DNA of 64,000 nucleotides from Luteolibacter sp. LG18 (GTDB taxonomy: Bacteria; Verrucomicrobiota; Verrucomicrobiia; Verrucomicrobiales; Akkermansiaceae), in assembly GCF_036322585.1 (NCBI RefSeq), contig NZ_AP024600.1:3038001-3102000 (forward strand), given 5' to 3'. Below, piece by piece: positions 46,651 to 55,002 of this stretch. Made by a program: the position numbers and the translations under genes. The first letter of the stretch is position 1. Each line of letters begins with the position of its first letter. The notes beneath the pieces were generated by a model, which saw only the letters and a list, made by a program, of their open reading frames with translations, did no database searches and was not told the origin of the DNA.

Positions 46651-47193
46651 CGCGGGCTCCGGCTTTTCTGGCTCCACGGTCCGATCCAGCCACACCTTCA
46701 GAGTGCCGGAGGATGCCATGCCCTTTCGATCGATGCGTTCGAAGAGGACGCTTGGCCCACTGGACTTGGTGGTCGTTTCCGTCGCTCCTTCTGGCACCTC
46801 ATAGCTGGCGGTGAAGGTGGCAGCTTCTCCGTTGGGGCCCTTTGCGAGCATGCGGAGAAGGATCGTTTCGGGGGCGTCGACTTGGCGTGGTCTGGATTGC
46901 AGTCCTTTGCCGGAGATGACGATCACGGTCAGGTGATTGTAGCGGTCGAGAGGGAAAGAGCCGGTGTCCTGGCCATTCTTGTGGATGCGGAGGGTGCAGC
47001 CCTTGCCTTCGATCGGCACCTCGAACGAACTCACCCGCTCGTCCAGCTCCTTGCCGATTTCCTCCAGGATGTCCGGTCGCAGGGTGGGCTCAGCGGCGGC
47101 GAGCGTGGTGGGAACGATGCAAGCGGCCACGAATGCCAGGGCGGTGACAAGACTGGGCATGGAACGACCGGAGCGAGCGTGGACCGTTTTCAT
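46645..47193 (-). CDS. exported hypothetical protein, 182 aa
   Basis: A signal peptide (basic start, SLVTALAFVAACIVPTTLAAA) then an acidic body: LRPDILEEIGKELDERVSSFEVPIEGKGCTLRIHKNGQ, HLTVIVISGKGLQSR, and a beta-rich C-terminus ending VWLDRTVEPEKPEPAR. No recognised domain. ATG at 47193 is preceded by a purine-rich GGAGG-like sequence on the minus strand; further upstream codons are non-coding in character. Stop codon lies in the repeat at 46627. Confidence 0.66.
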   Translation of the reverse strand: MKTVHARSGRSMPSLVTALAFVAACIVPTTLAAAEPTLRPDILEEIGKELDERVSSFEVPIEGKGCTLRIHKNGQDTGSFPLDRYNHLTVIVISGKGLQSRPRQVDAPETILLRMLAKGPNGEAATFTASYEVPEGATETTTKSSGPSVLFERIDRKGMASSGTLKVWLDRTVEPEKPEPAR

Positions 47194-47279
47194 CGGGAGG
47201 TAGGTTCGATTGATATCCGTTCCCCAAGGGGGAATCGAGGTGAAAGGTCGACTCAACTCCCCGCACCCGCTAAGCATGA

Positions 47280-47735
47280 ATGCCGATGTGCTTCGTCCTC
47301 CATCTTGCTTCACCGGTGCCACTGCCTTTGGTGTCGTGGGATGAAAACGCGCCGGCGTTCAACGTCGCGCCGGTGCGGGAGTGGGGTCGCGAGGCACTGG
47401 TGCACTTCACGCTGCCGCACGTGGTGGAACTCGGATCGGACAAGTGCTGCGGCTGCGGGTTCCGGAATGCCTCCTACCAAGGCGGCTCATGGCCGTGGGA
47501 AGAGTGGCGGCCGGACGATGACACCGAGGATGTGGACGCGCAGCCGAACCACGAGCGGATGGTCGCCTACCTGCGGGCCCATCTTCCGCCGGGAACCGTC
47601 TGCGAGATTCACGGCGGTTGGAATGGCGAGCTGGGGCTGGAGTGTCGCTCGGATCAGGAGATCCCGCTGTCCCGGCTGTTGGAACTTGATTTCTTTTTCC
47701 GCCACCGCGGCCGCTACACGGTGACGGTGGATTGA
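47280..47735 (+). CDS. hypothetical protein with a CCGCGF cysteine cluster, 151 aa
   Basis: Starts MPMCFVLHLASPVPLP; the second Met (47286) is an equally good start. The notable segment is LGSDKCCGCGFRNASYQ, three cysteines in CCGC that could bind a metal or form a disulphide. Then an acidic region (EWRPDDDTEDVDAQ), a helix with NHERMVAYLRAHLP, and beta strands at the end. I associate the pattern with a small family seen in scattered bacteria; function unknown. It is divergent from the exported-protein gene at 46645. Confidence 0.68.
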   Translation: MPMCFVLHLASPVPLPLVSWDENAPAFNVAPVREWGREALVHFTLPHVVELGSDKCCGCGFRNASYQGGSWPWEEWRPDDDTEDVDAQPNHERMVAYLRAHLPPGTVCEIHGGWNGELGLECRSDQEIPLSRLLELDFFFRHRGRYTVTVD

Positions 47736-48266
47736 AGGGCGTCGTGCCCACGTGATGTCGCGCTACCTTCCGCCCGGAAAAGGGGGGAACCGCACTGGTG
47801 CGAGGGGCGGTTTGATTCCGGTTCGTCGCCTTGAAGAGGGTGTTTCCGCGGTGGATAGGAGAGCGCCTGCCCGGTCCGGGGTGGTTCCTGTTTCGGGGTC
47901 CGCGCCGGGTCGGCCGGTTCATTTGCCGCCACCCAGCACCCCAGCCATGAGCCTCCCGTTTCCGACGCTTCAGACTCCGGATCTCCCGGCCTTTTCCCAA
48001 TCGATGGCCATCGGAACGGATGCCCGGGGGCTGCCGCCGTCTGGTCACGGCTGGCTCGAGGCGCGGTGCTGAGCGCCGTCACCCATTTCCCCGCCCTGAA
48101 CAGCGTGGTGGAGATGGCGCCCTTTCCCTGGGCTGCCGTCGGGGTCCGGGCAGCCGGGGGGCCGCCCGGACCCTTTCACTCTCCATCCCTTGCTCATCGG
48201 CACCGGGATGATGTCGGTCGGTTGGGGGGCTCTCCGCATCTCCTTTTCCCTTTTCACCCACGTCCT
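47736..48266. other. 531-bp stretch without a recognised gene
   Basis: Short frames exist on both strands but have Pro/Arg/Gly-biased translations typical of GC-rich non-coding DNA. A GC-rich GGTCCGGGCAGCCGG / GGCCGCCCGGACC fold-back lies near 48145-48175. No tRNA, promoter or RNA family was recognised. Confidence 0.5.
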
Positions 48267-49013
48267 ATGAATCGCCCCATCCTCGTCTCGATCCTGTCCG
48301 CCTTGCTTGCTCCATCGGTCGGCACCGCGGAGCAACTCACCGCTGATCCCGCCATCCCGGTGGGGTCGCTGACGGTGCAACCCAACGTTGTCCGCACCGG
48401 CACCTATCCCACGTTGAAGTGGAATATCACCTACCCTTCGGTGGCCGAGGATCTGGTGAAGATCAGCCCGGAGGGAACCCTGACCGCGACGTGCGATTGC
48501 CACGTGGATGTCCGGGTGTTGGGAGCGGCGGTGTCCAATTCGGTGACCTATGCGCCGGTGGAGGCGCAGGTGAGGATGGATTCCGGTTCGTGGGCACGGG
48601 TGTTCTACGGGCAACAGAAGGATGTGCGGTCCGAGACGATCGTGTGGTCACGGCTGATGCAGAAGGGGCAGCGCCTGGACTTCGGCGGGCGCTACCTGAG
48701 GACCTCCATCTGGTCGCCTTTTTACGACACCACGCAGAAGGGTTCGCCGCAGTCGATGGCGCTGGTGAACGGGGCCGTCCTGCCTCCGTATCTGCCGGGT
48801 TACGACCAGCCGTCCCTTGAGAGCTTCCTTCGTCCGTATCTCGGCACCTCGAAGCAGGTGAAGATCGGTCCGATGGACGTCATCTACCTGTTCGAGCTCA
48901 CCCACAAGAAGGTGGGCAACCAGTTCTTCGGCTCCATCTCCAATGCCCTGATCGGCAGCGAGGGCTTCGACATGCAGGATCTCTGCCTTCTGGTCACGCT
49001 GCGAAAGGCGTGA
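48267..49013 (+). CDS. exported hypothetical protein, 248 aa
   Basis: ATG at 48267 gives a signal peptide, MNRPILVSILSALLAPSVGTAEQ. The body begins with a beta-sandwich-like stretch (SLTVQPNVVRTGTYPTLKWNITYP) that resembles the Ig-like opening of several Verrucomicrobiota secreted proteins. It continues with CDCHVDVRVLG, MDSGSWARVFYGQQKDV and a C-terminal DMQDLCLLVTLRKA. No catalytic motif is seen. The frame extends further upstream but only through non-coding GC-rich sequence. Confidence 0.68.
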   Translation: MNRPILVSILSALLAPSVGTAEQLTADPAIPVGSLTVQPNVVRTGTYPTLKWNITYPSVAEDLVKISPEGTLTATCDCHVDVRVLGAAVSNSVTYAPVEAQVRMDSGSWARVFYGQQKDVRSETIVWSRLMQKGQRLDFGGRYLRTSIWSPFYDTTQKGSPQSMALVNGAVLPPYLPGYDQPSLESFLRPYLGTSKQVKIGPMDVIYLFELTHKKVGNQFFGSISNALIGSEGFDMQDLCLLVTLRKA

Positions 49014-49035
49014 GGGGGGATGTGGGCTCCTCCGA

Positions 49036-49066
49036 TGCGCAAGTTGGAAACTGACGCGACTTCGCA
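49036..49066. repeat. decayed GTAG-type palindrome
   Basis: GCGCAAGTTGGAAACTGACGCGACTTCGC, recognisably the 14472 unit (GCAAGTTGGAAACTTGCG-CTACTTCGC) with the right arm mutated. Confidence 0.6.
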
Positions 49067-49130
49067 GAAAAGGCGCGCCGTTTGCCCGGCGCGCCTCTTG
49101 CTGAAAACTGAACACTGAAAACGGACAAAC

Positions 49131-49868
49131 TCACTTCAACCCCAGCACGTCCTGCATGTCGTACAGCCCGGCGGGCTTGTCGGCGAGCCAGGCGGCGGCG
49201 CGCACGGCACCGGCGGCGAAGGTGAGGCGGGAGCTGGCCTTGTGGGTCAGCTCGACGCGCTCGCCATCCGCGGCGAAGACGACGGTGTGGTCGCCGACCA
49301 CGTCGCCACCGCGCAGCGTGTGCATGCCGATCTCGCGCGGCTTGCGCGGGCCGACGTTGCCGACGCGGCCGTGGGCGATGTCCGTCTGGTAGGAGGTGCC
49401 GGTTTCCTCATTGAGGATCTCCAGGATGCGGCGGGCGGTGCCGGAGGGGGCGTCGATCTTGTGCTTGTGGTGCATCTCGATCACCTCGATGTCGAAGCGG
49501 TCCTGGTTGAGGATCTGGGCGGCCTTCTGGGTGAGCCAGAACAGCGTGTTCACGCCCACCGAGTAGTTCGAGGCGAAGATGATCGGGATGGTCTTCGCGG
49601 CTTCGGCGATGAAGGCGCGTTCCTCATCGGTGTGGCCGGTGGTGCCGATCACCAGGCGGGTGCCGGTCTTCAGCGCGGTTTCCACCACCTCGCGGGTGAA
49701 CTTGTGCATGGTGAAATCGATCACGCAGTCCACGCCGTTGAAGGCCTTGGCGAGGTCCTCGCCGGCATCGTGGGTGGAGGTGACGGTGACGGCGGGATCG
49801 GCTTCGGCGGCCTGGAGGATGGCCTGGCCCATGCGGCCGGACTTTCCGGTGACGAGGAGATTGATCAT
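49131..49868 (-). CDS. dapB: 4-hydroxy-tetrahydrodipicolinate reductase
   Basis: 245 residues. Second enzyme of the diaminopimelate/lysine branch, reducing the DapA product with NAD(P)H. Motifs: the nucleotide-binding start INLLVTGKSGRMGQAI, VIGTTGHTDEE, FASNYSVGVNTLFWL and the catalytic EMHHKHKIDAPSGTA. Lies 22 bases downstream of dapA on the same strand, so one operon. ATG at 49868. Confidence 0.96.
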   Translation of the reverse strand: MINLLVTGKSGRMGQAILQAAEADPAVTVTSTHDAGEDLAKAFNGVDCVIDFTMHKFTREVVETALKTGTRLVIGTTGHTDEERAFIAEAAKTIPIIFASNYSVGVNTLFWLTQKAAQILNQDRFDIEVIEMHHKHKIDAPSGTARRILEILNEETGTSYQTDIAHGRVGNVGPRKPREIGMHTLRGGDVVGDHTVVFAADGERVELTHKASSRLTFAAGAVRAAAWLADKPAGLYDMQDVLGLK

Positions 49869-49890
49869 ATGGAATGGGAAAGTGGGGGAT

Positions 49891-50775
49891 TCAGCCCAGC
49901 AGGCCGTTGCTCTTCAGCAGGGCGGTGAGCGCGTCCTTGTTCGGGGCGCTGAGCGGGACCAGCGGCAGGCGGAATTCCTCCAGGCACTGGCCGAGCAGGA
50001 CGGCGGCGGACTTGATCGGCACCGGATTGACGTCCAGCGACATCAGGCCCTTGAGCAGCGGATAGGTCTGCTTGTGGAGGGCGGCGGCGGCGGTGAAATC
50101 CCCGGCGAGGCAGAGGTTCACCAGCTTGCTCATGGTTTCCGGGATGATGTTGCTCGCCACGGAGACGAGGCCGACGGCCCCGCAGACCATGAACGGCAGC
50201 GTCAGCGGGTCATCGCCGGAGAGGATGGCGAAGTCGGCCGGGAGGGCGGCCACGAGCTGGTTCACGCGCTCCACCGAGCCACCTGCCTCCTTGATGGAGA
50301 CGATGTTCGGGCAATCCGCGGCGAGACGGGCGGTGGTTTCCACGCCGATCTCGATGCCGGAGCGGCCCGGCACGCTGTAAAGCATGATGGGCAGGGAGGT
50401 TTCCGCGGCGATCTTCTTGAAGTGCTGGTAGAGGCCTTCCTGGGAGGGCTTGTTGTAATACGGGCAGACTTGGAGGGTGCCGGTGGCACCGGCCTTTTCG
50501 GCGGCCTGGGTCAGCTCGATGGCCTCGTGGGTGGCATTCGCGCCCGTGCCCGCGACCACCTGGCAGCGGCCGGCGGCGAACTCGACGGCGAGGCGGATCA
50601 CCTCGATGTGCTCGTCGGTATCGAGGGTGGGGGATTCACCGGTGGTGCCCACCGGGACGATGCCGGTGACGCCGCCGGCGATCTGCCGTTCGATGAGGGC
50701 TTGGAAGGCGGGAACGTCGACCTTGCCGTCGCGGAAGGGGGTGATGAGGGCCGTGTAGGTGCCGGAAAAACGCAT
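49891..50775 (-). CDS. dapA: 4-hydroxy-tetrahydrodipicolinate synthase
   Basis: 294 residues. Condenses pyruvate with aspartate semialdehyde; a class I aldolase. Motifs: GTYTALITPF, VGTTGESPTL, YYNKPSQEGLYQHF (family tyrosine), and the Schiff-base lysine in IVSIKEAGGS. ATG at 50775 (MRFSGTYTALITPF) is clear; the 29 open codons upstream are not family sequence. Followed by dapB. Confidence 0.96.
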   Translation of the reverse strand: MRFSGTYTALITPFRDGKVDVPAFQALIERQIAGGVTGIVPVGTTGESPTLDTDEHIEVIRLAVEFAAGRCQVVAGTGANATHEAIELTQAAEKAGATGTLQVCPYYNKPSQEGLYQHFKKIAAETSLPIMLYSVPGRSGIEIGVETTARLAADCPNIVSIKEAGGSVERVNQLVAALPADFAILSGDDPLTLPFMVCGAVGLVSVASNIIPETMSKLVNLCLAGDFTAAAALHKQTYPLLKGLMSLDVNPVPIKSAAVLLGQCLEEFRLPLVPLSAPNKDALTALLKSNGLLG

Positions 50776-50899
50776 GACTGGATGGGAGTGTGGAGATTGG
50801 AGGACGGACGTCCAACCTTTGAACGTCCGAAAAAGCGAAAAAATCGGCGGCCGGGGAAACATCCGGTGCCGGGAGGGTGTGCGGAGCGCGCCGGGGCGT

Positions 50900-51073
50900 T
50901 CAGGGCTGCTCTTCGACCACCATGCCGTCTTTCCAGACGATGATCGGCAACCCCAGCCTGCGGTGCTCCGCGCGTGGTTTTCGCGCCGCCCGTTTGTGCG
51001 CGCGCAGGGCCAAGCGAGCGAACTCGGGGAGCTCGCTTTCTTTCATGTGCCGGAACTGGTGCGGGGCGATCAT
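50900..51073 (-). CDS. possible small protein, 57 aa
   Basis: A short frame starting MIAPHQFRHM (ATG at 51073) and ending VVWKDG-like: LGLPIIVWKDGMVVEEQP. The arrangement PEFARLALRAHKRAARKPRAEHRRLG, then a hydrophobic strand ending in WKDG, resembles small proteins of the kind 'EHKRLGNPIAVWRDGKVV' found widely in bacteria, some beside toxin genes. No toxin partner is present here. It may be a remnant, since the frame continues open upstream of the ATG. The following 51074-51142 shows nothing. Confidence 0.4.
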   Translation of the reverse strand: MIAPHQFRHMKESELPEFARLALRAHKRAARKPRAEHRRLGLPIIVWKDGMVVEEQP

Positions 51074-51142
51074 GTGGAGCGCGCGGCAGCGGTAGCACGG
51101 GACACGCGGTTTGCCAAGGGGCGGATTGCCGGGGGGCTGGGT

Positions 51143-51334
51143 GTGGAGTGCGGCGAGGCATCGCCGCTTTGGGTGCCGGAGAGAATCGACGGGATTTGCA
51201 GCGGAATTGTGGAAGAGGAGCGGGAACCAAGGAGGAGGTGATTCTGGAACGTGAGAGCCGGTTGGCGAATGCAGGCATTGCCCCCGGCGATGTCTCGCCT
51301 CCGCTCAAAGCGGCGATGCCTCGCCGCACTCCAA
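51143..51334. repeat. inverted repeat with 26-bp arms
   Basis: GGAGTGCGGCGAGGCATCGC at 51143 and its complement GCGATGCCTCGCCGCACTCC ending at 51334 (26 matching bases each, including the AAAGCG end), about 140 bases apart. Each arm contains the hairpin GGCGATGCCTCGCC-like core, and a degenerate third unit GGCGATGTCTCGCCTCCGCT lies at 51287. Confidence 0.75.
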
Positions 51335-51349
51335 ACAAGAAGGCCGCCC

Positions 51350-52252
51350 TCAGAGCTCCTTGAAGGACTTCGCGATCTCCGCCCAGGTCTGGCGGGTGAG
51401 GATGCGGCTGCTCACTTCCTGGATCACGTAGATCCGCTTGGAGGTGCGGATCACCACGCCGCTGAGGTAACCGCGGTCGCCGCTGGTGGCCTTCATCACC
51501 ACCGAGAAATACGAGCGGTCCTTGTCGCCGGAGGCGAGCGGCTGGAAATCACGGGATTCGAGCGAGGCCCCGCTCTTCTCCAACTGCGAGACGATCGGCT
51601 CCGCGACGGCGCTCGGGTAGGTTTCCAGCGCCTGCTCCGAGGTCTTCTTGGTGGCGTCCTCGAAGGCCATGTAGATCAGCATCCCGCTGGCACCGAGCTG
51701 GGCGTTTCCGGCGTAGACCTCGCGGCCGCCCTCGAGCTCGCTCTGGGGCAGATCGACCGCTTTCCAATCGCCCGGCATGGTGAAGCTGAACAGGCCGTGG
51801 CTCTTGATCGGCGTGTCCGCCATCGGCAGCGTGAGCCGGAGGTAGTGGATCTTCACCTCGCCCGCTTCCGTCTTCTTGAAGGTCACGGAGAAGGAGCCCT
51901 TGAAATCCCCGCCGGTGCGCGGGATGCGCAGCGTGCCCTTGGCGCTGATTTGCCCGCACTCGGCGGTGTAGGTCACCTCCTCGTAGCTGCCCGGGGTTTT
52001 CGCCTTCTGGTCCAGCGCGGCCTGGACACCGGCGCGGAACTGCTCCTTGGAGAGCGGGCTGGTGATCTCCACCTTGCCATCCGTTTCCACGATCGCTCCG
52101 GAGCAAAAGGGCGTGAGTTGGTCCAGAATCCGCTTGTCCGCGGTCTGTTGGAAGCCGGTGTAGGCCTCGAAGGTTTTGCGCGCCTGATCCGCGTCATTCG
52201 CAAGCGCGGGCAGTGCTAAACTCAAAGCGGCGGCTATCAACAGGCGCGTCAC
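51350..52252 (-). CDS. exported hypothetical protein, 300 aa
   Basis: Signal peptide MTRLLIAAALSLALPALA, then a mainly beta/helix two-part body. The first half (AYTGFQQTADKRILDQLTPFCSGAIVETDGKVEIT) resembles a nuclear transport factor 2-like/SnoaL cup. The second half (FSFTMPGDWKAVDLPQSELEGG...MLIYMAFEDATKK...EIAKSFKEL) resembles the PsbP/Mog1-like fold used by small lipoprotein-type proteins. No catalytic site is recognised. It stands alone; the upstream stretch 52253-52493 is AT-rich, with no gene. Confidence 0.65.
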   Translation of the reverse strand: MTRLLIAAALSLALPALANDADQARKTFEAYTGFQQTADKRILDQLTPFCSGAIVETDGKVEITSPLSKEQFRAGVQAALDQKAKTPGSYEEVTYTAECGQISAKGTLRIPRTGGDFKGSFSVTFKKTEAGEVKIHYLRLTLPMADTPIKSHGLFSFTMPGDWKAVDLPQSELEGGREVYAGNAQLGASGMLIYMAFEDATKKTSEQALETYPSAVAEPIVSQLEKSGASLESRDFQPLASGDKDRSYFSVVMKATSGDRGYLSGVVIRTSKRIYVIQEVSSRILTRQTWAEIAKSFKEL

Positions 52253-52493
52253 GCGAAAAACCTGTCAGTAAAGTTGCAACATTACAATTGAGAATCGTTC
52301 GCAATTTGCATGAGGCTTTGGCAATAAATGGGAAATTGCATGGTTAAGGCCGGTTTTCGGCGATTGGGCCCTTGCTGTTAGTAGATTTACGAGCGGTGGG
52401 CTCTATTAACTCGAAAGTGAGTTGGTCGTCGGCCGGGGAGGGCGGCGCGTTTGGCGAACGTGACAATTGAGAATGGGCCACGGGAGCCGGGCA

Positions 52494-52523
52494 CGAAAAA
52501 GCCCGGCGGTGGGGCCGGGCTTT
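52494..52523 (-). terminator. Rho-independent terminator of the dapF transcript
   Basis: Stem AAAGCCCGGC / GCCGGGCTTT (52498-52523). Read on the minus strand it ends CCGGGCTTTTTCGT, a good U tract. It lies about 50 bases after the dapF stop. Confidence 0.8.
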
Positions 52524-52532
52524 GACTGGGAG

Positions 52533-52552
52533 CACGGACATTCCTGTCCGTG
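52533..52552. repeat. compensated GGGACA-type palindrome
   Basis: CACGGACA-TTCC-TGTCCGTG, an 8-bp perfect stem. Compared with the units at 4841 and 16306, the outer G-C pair is C-G, changed on both sides. It sits between the dapF stop and its terminator. Confidence 0.75.
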
Positions 52553-52573
52553 TTTCGGGAAGGAAGAAAGGGC

Positions 52574-53392
52574 TCAGATCTCGATCTCGCCTTCGAAGAC
52601 GAAGTCGGCGGGACCGGAGAGGGTGACATTGGTGAAGCTCTGGTCACCGGTCTTTTCGAAGCCGATCTCCAGGGTGTCGCCGCCTTCCACGTCCACCTGG
52701 ATCGGGGACGGGGCACCGGTGAGGAGGTGGTGGATCAGCGCGCTGGCGACCATGCCGGTGCCGCAGGCGAGCGTTTCATCCTCCACGCCGCGCTCGTAGG
52801 TGCGGATGGCGATGTGGCCGGGCTCCAGGACCTTGGCGAAGTTCGCGTTGGTGCCGGCCGGGGCGAAGGCCTCGTGGAAACGGATCGCCGCGCCGTGCTC
52901 GACCACGTCGGTTTCATCGAGGTCGTCGACGAAGACGACCACGTGGGGCACGCCGGTGTTGAGGAAATGGAGGTCGCCGACGAGGTCTTCGATCTCGACG
53001 CCGGTGTTGAGCTTCAGGTCCTTCGGCTCGGACATGGCGATGCGGACGTTCTCGCCGACCATGTCCGCGGCGAGGGTGCCGGCGATGGTCTCGAAGGTCA
53101 CGCGCTCCGCCGGCTCGTCGCCGAGGTGGGCGGTGAAGCGGCCGAAGCAGCGGGCACCGTTGCCGCACATCTCGGCCTCGCCGCCATCGGCATTGTAGTA
53201 GCGGAACTTGTAGTCCGCGCCGTTCTCGGCGGGTTCGACGGCCAGCAGGCCATCGGCACCGATGCCGCGGTGACGGTCGCAGAGCGCGGCGATGATGTCG
53301 CCATCGAGTTCAGCGGAGAGGGACAGGTCGCGGTTGTCGACGACGATGAAATCGTTGCCGGCACCGTTCATCTTGTAGAAGTGGAGGAGCAT
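52574..53392 (-). CDS. dapF: diaminopimelate epimerase
   Basis: 272 residues. Interconverts LL- and meso-diaminopimelate for lysine and peptidoglycan. Both catalytic cysteines are seen: EMCGNGARC and LACGTGMVAS, with KMNGAGNDFIVVDNRD at the start and the GTNANF and ERGVEDETLACG segments in place. Sequence identity to the family is high throughout. Probably co-transcribed with trpA 50 bases upstream, across a purine-rich spacer. Confidence 0.96.
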   Translation of the reverse strand: MLLHFYKMNGAGNDFIVVDNRDLSLSAELDGDIIAALCDRHRGIGADGLLAVEPAENGADYKFRYYNADGGEAEMCGNGARCFGRFTAHLGDEPAERVTFETIAGTLAADMVGENVRIAMSEPKDLKLNTGVEIEDLVGDLHFLNTGVPHVVVFVDDLDETDVVEHGAAIRFHEAFAPAGTNANFAKVLEPGHIAIRTYERGVEDETLACGTGMVASALIHHLLTGAPSPIQVDVEGGDTLEIGFEKTGDQSFTNVTLSGPADFVFEGEIEI

Positions 53393-53442
53393 GGGAAGAG
53401 AGACGGAAGACTTGAAGAAGGAAGACGGAAGAGAAGAGGGTT

Positions 53443-54237
53443 TCAGACCGACTTGGTGGCGGCGATGAGCGGGGCGGTGAACTCGCGGACGGCCGCGGCG
53501 GCGCGGTCCGGGTGGAGCTCCACCTGCTTGACGATCGCCGAGCCGACGATCACGCCATCCGCGGATTCCGCAACCATTTTGGCCTGGTCCGGGGTGGTGA
53601 TGCCGAAGCCGACGCAGACCGGGGTTTCGGTGTGGGCCTTGATGGCGGCCACCTGGGCGGCGATGTTCGCGGAGGGGGCGACGTGGCCGCCGGTGACGCC
53701 GGTGCGGGAGAGGGCGTAGATGAAGCCCTCCGCGCTCTTTGCCAGCAGGCCCACGCGGTCGGCGGGGGTGGTGGGGGCGATCAGGCGGATGTGCTTCAGT
53801 CCCTCGCCGCGGGCGAGCTCGGCGTTCTGGTCGGCCTCGTCCGGCGGCAGGTCCAGGAGCAGGATGCCATCGGCCCCGGCGGCGGCGGCGTCCTGGTGGA
53901 AGCGCTCGTAGCCGTAGGTGAAGACCGGATTGAGGTAGGTGAAGAGGACGATCGGGGTCTCGTTCGTCTCGCGGAAGCGGCGGATGAGTTCCAGCGACTT
54001 CGCGGTGGTCATGCCGGCCTTCAGGGCGCGGTCGGCGGCCATCTGGTTGACGATGCCATCGGCGAGCGGATCGGAGAACGGCAGGCCCAGCTCGATGATG
54101 TCCGCGCCGGCGGCGGCGAGGTCCTTGAGGATTTCCAGCGAGGCCTCGAATCCCGGGTCACCGGCGGCCACGTAGGCGACGAAGGCTTTTTTCCCTTCGG
54201 AACGGAGGCGGGCGAATGCGGCGTCGATGCGGTTCAT
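53443..54237 (-). CDS. trpA: tryptophan synthase alpha subunit
   Basis: 264 residues. Cleaves indole-3-glycerol phosphate to indole and glyceraldehyde-3-phosphate, passing indole to TrpB. Motifs: FVAYVAAGDPG, IIELGLPFSDPLADG (catalytic Glu), PIVLFTYLNPVFTYG, GILLLDLPPDE (catalytic Asp), LIAPTTP, GFIYALSRTGVTG and VCVGFGI. trpB is not in the window. ATG at 54237. First gene of the unit with dapF. Confidence 0.96.
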   Translation of the reverse strand: MNRIDAAFARLRSEGKKAFVAYVAAGDPGFEASLEILKDLAAAGADIIELGLPFSDPLADGIVNQMAADRALKAGMTTAKSLELIRRFRETNETPIVLFTYLNPVFTYGYERFHQDAAAAGADGILLLDLPPDEADQNAELARGEGLKHIRLIAPTTPADRVGLLAKSAEGFIYALSRTGVTGGHVAPSANIAAQVAAIKAHTETPVCVGFGITTPDQAKMVAESADGVIVGSAIVKQVELHPDRAAAAVREFTAPLIAATKSV

Positions 54238-54327
54238 GGCTGGATGGGCGGTTTCCCGAGGCGGGGCGGGAGCATTCGCGGTTTCGACGCCGGTGGCAAG
54301 CGCGAGGGTGGGCTGCGGAACGCGCCG

Positions 54328-54774
54328 TCAATCCTCCGCGATCAGGTGGCCGGCCACGGTCTGGTCCCGCAGGCCATTTCGGTGGCGGATGACCGACACG
54401 TGATCCTTTCCTCCTGAAAGATCGCGATGCAGTGTGAAATGATCTCCCACCCGGGCGTCGAACGCCAGGCTGCCGCCGGGCCGGAATCCAGCTCTTGTGC
54501 TCCGAGAGCTGAGGATGACTCCGAGCGACGTCCGTCCGGGCGGAATCAGAAACCGAGTGCTGGACCGCCAGAAGGACGTCGGCTGGCCATTGATCTCGAT
54601 GATCTCGAGATTGTCCGCGAAAAAATGGACGGGCTTTTCCGCTTCCACCACCGCATGGGGCGTGGCCTGCGGGGTATTCACGAATTGGTTCGGATACGAG
54701 CAGGATGCCGCCATCAGGGCGGTTGCGGGGATCAAGGCCACGGTGAAGGGGCTTGATCGGACTTTGCGATTCAT
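54328..54774 (-). CDS. hypothetical lipoprotein, 148 aa
   Basis: ATG at 54774 starts a signal with a lipobox, ATALMAASC, so the mature protein is a lipoprotein. The body is small and beta-rich: VHFFADNLEIIEINGQPTSFWRSSTRFLIPPGRTSLGVIL, with a C-terminal RVGDHFTLHRDLSGGKDHVSVI. The PPGRTSL.V pattern resembles domains that handle PEGA-like or lipid-linked ligands but I cannot name the family. Isolated; upstream 54775-55002 shows nothing. Confidence 0.6.
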   Translation of the reverse strand: MNRKVRSSPFTVALIPATALMAASCSYPNQFVNTPQATPHAVVEAEKPVHFFADNLEIIEINGQPTSFWRSSTRFLIPPGRTSLGVILSSRSTRAGFRPGGSLAFDARVGDHFTLHRDLSGGKDHVSVIRHRNGLRDQTVAGHLIAED

Positions 54775-55002
54775 CCCTGCATCATGGGACTCCCCATCGG
54801 AATGGATCAAGAGGGCAACGTGCCCCGCGAATGGATTACAGCTCCAAAAACGAAGCGGTCCGACCGATGATCCACAGGAAAAACCCAAAAACCTGGAGGA
54901 CCTTCAGTCGGACCGCCTTATCGTGTCGCGACATCGACCATTACGCGGGCGATCGGGTGTTTTATCACAAAAACACGTTTTTTTGGTCAAACGGGTGGGA
55001 GC

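Noticed and set aside
47714..48082. Small frames on both strands in the 47.7-48.1 kb gap
   Set aside because: Pro/Arg/Ser-rich translation, no start context and no recognisable family.
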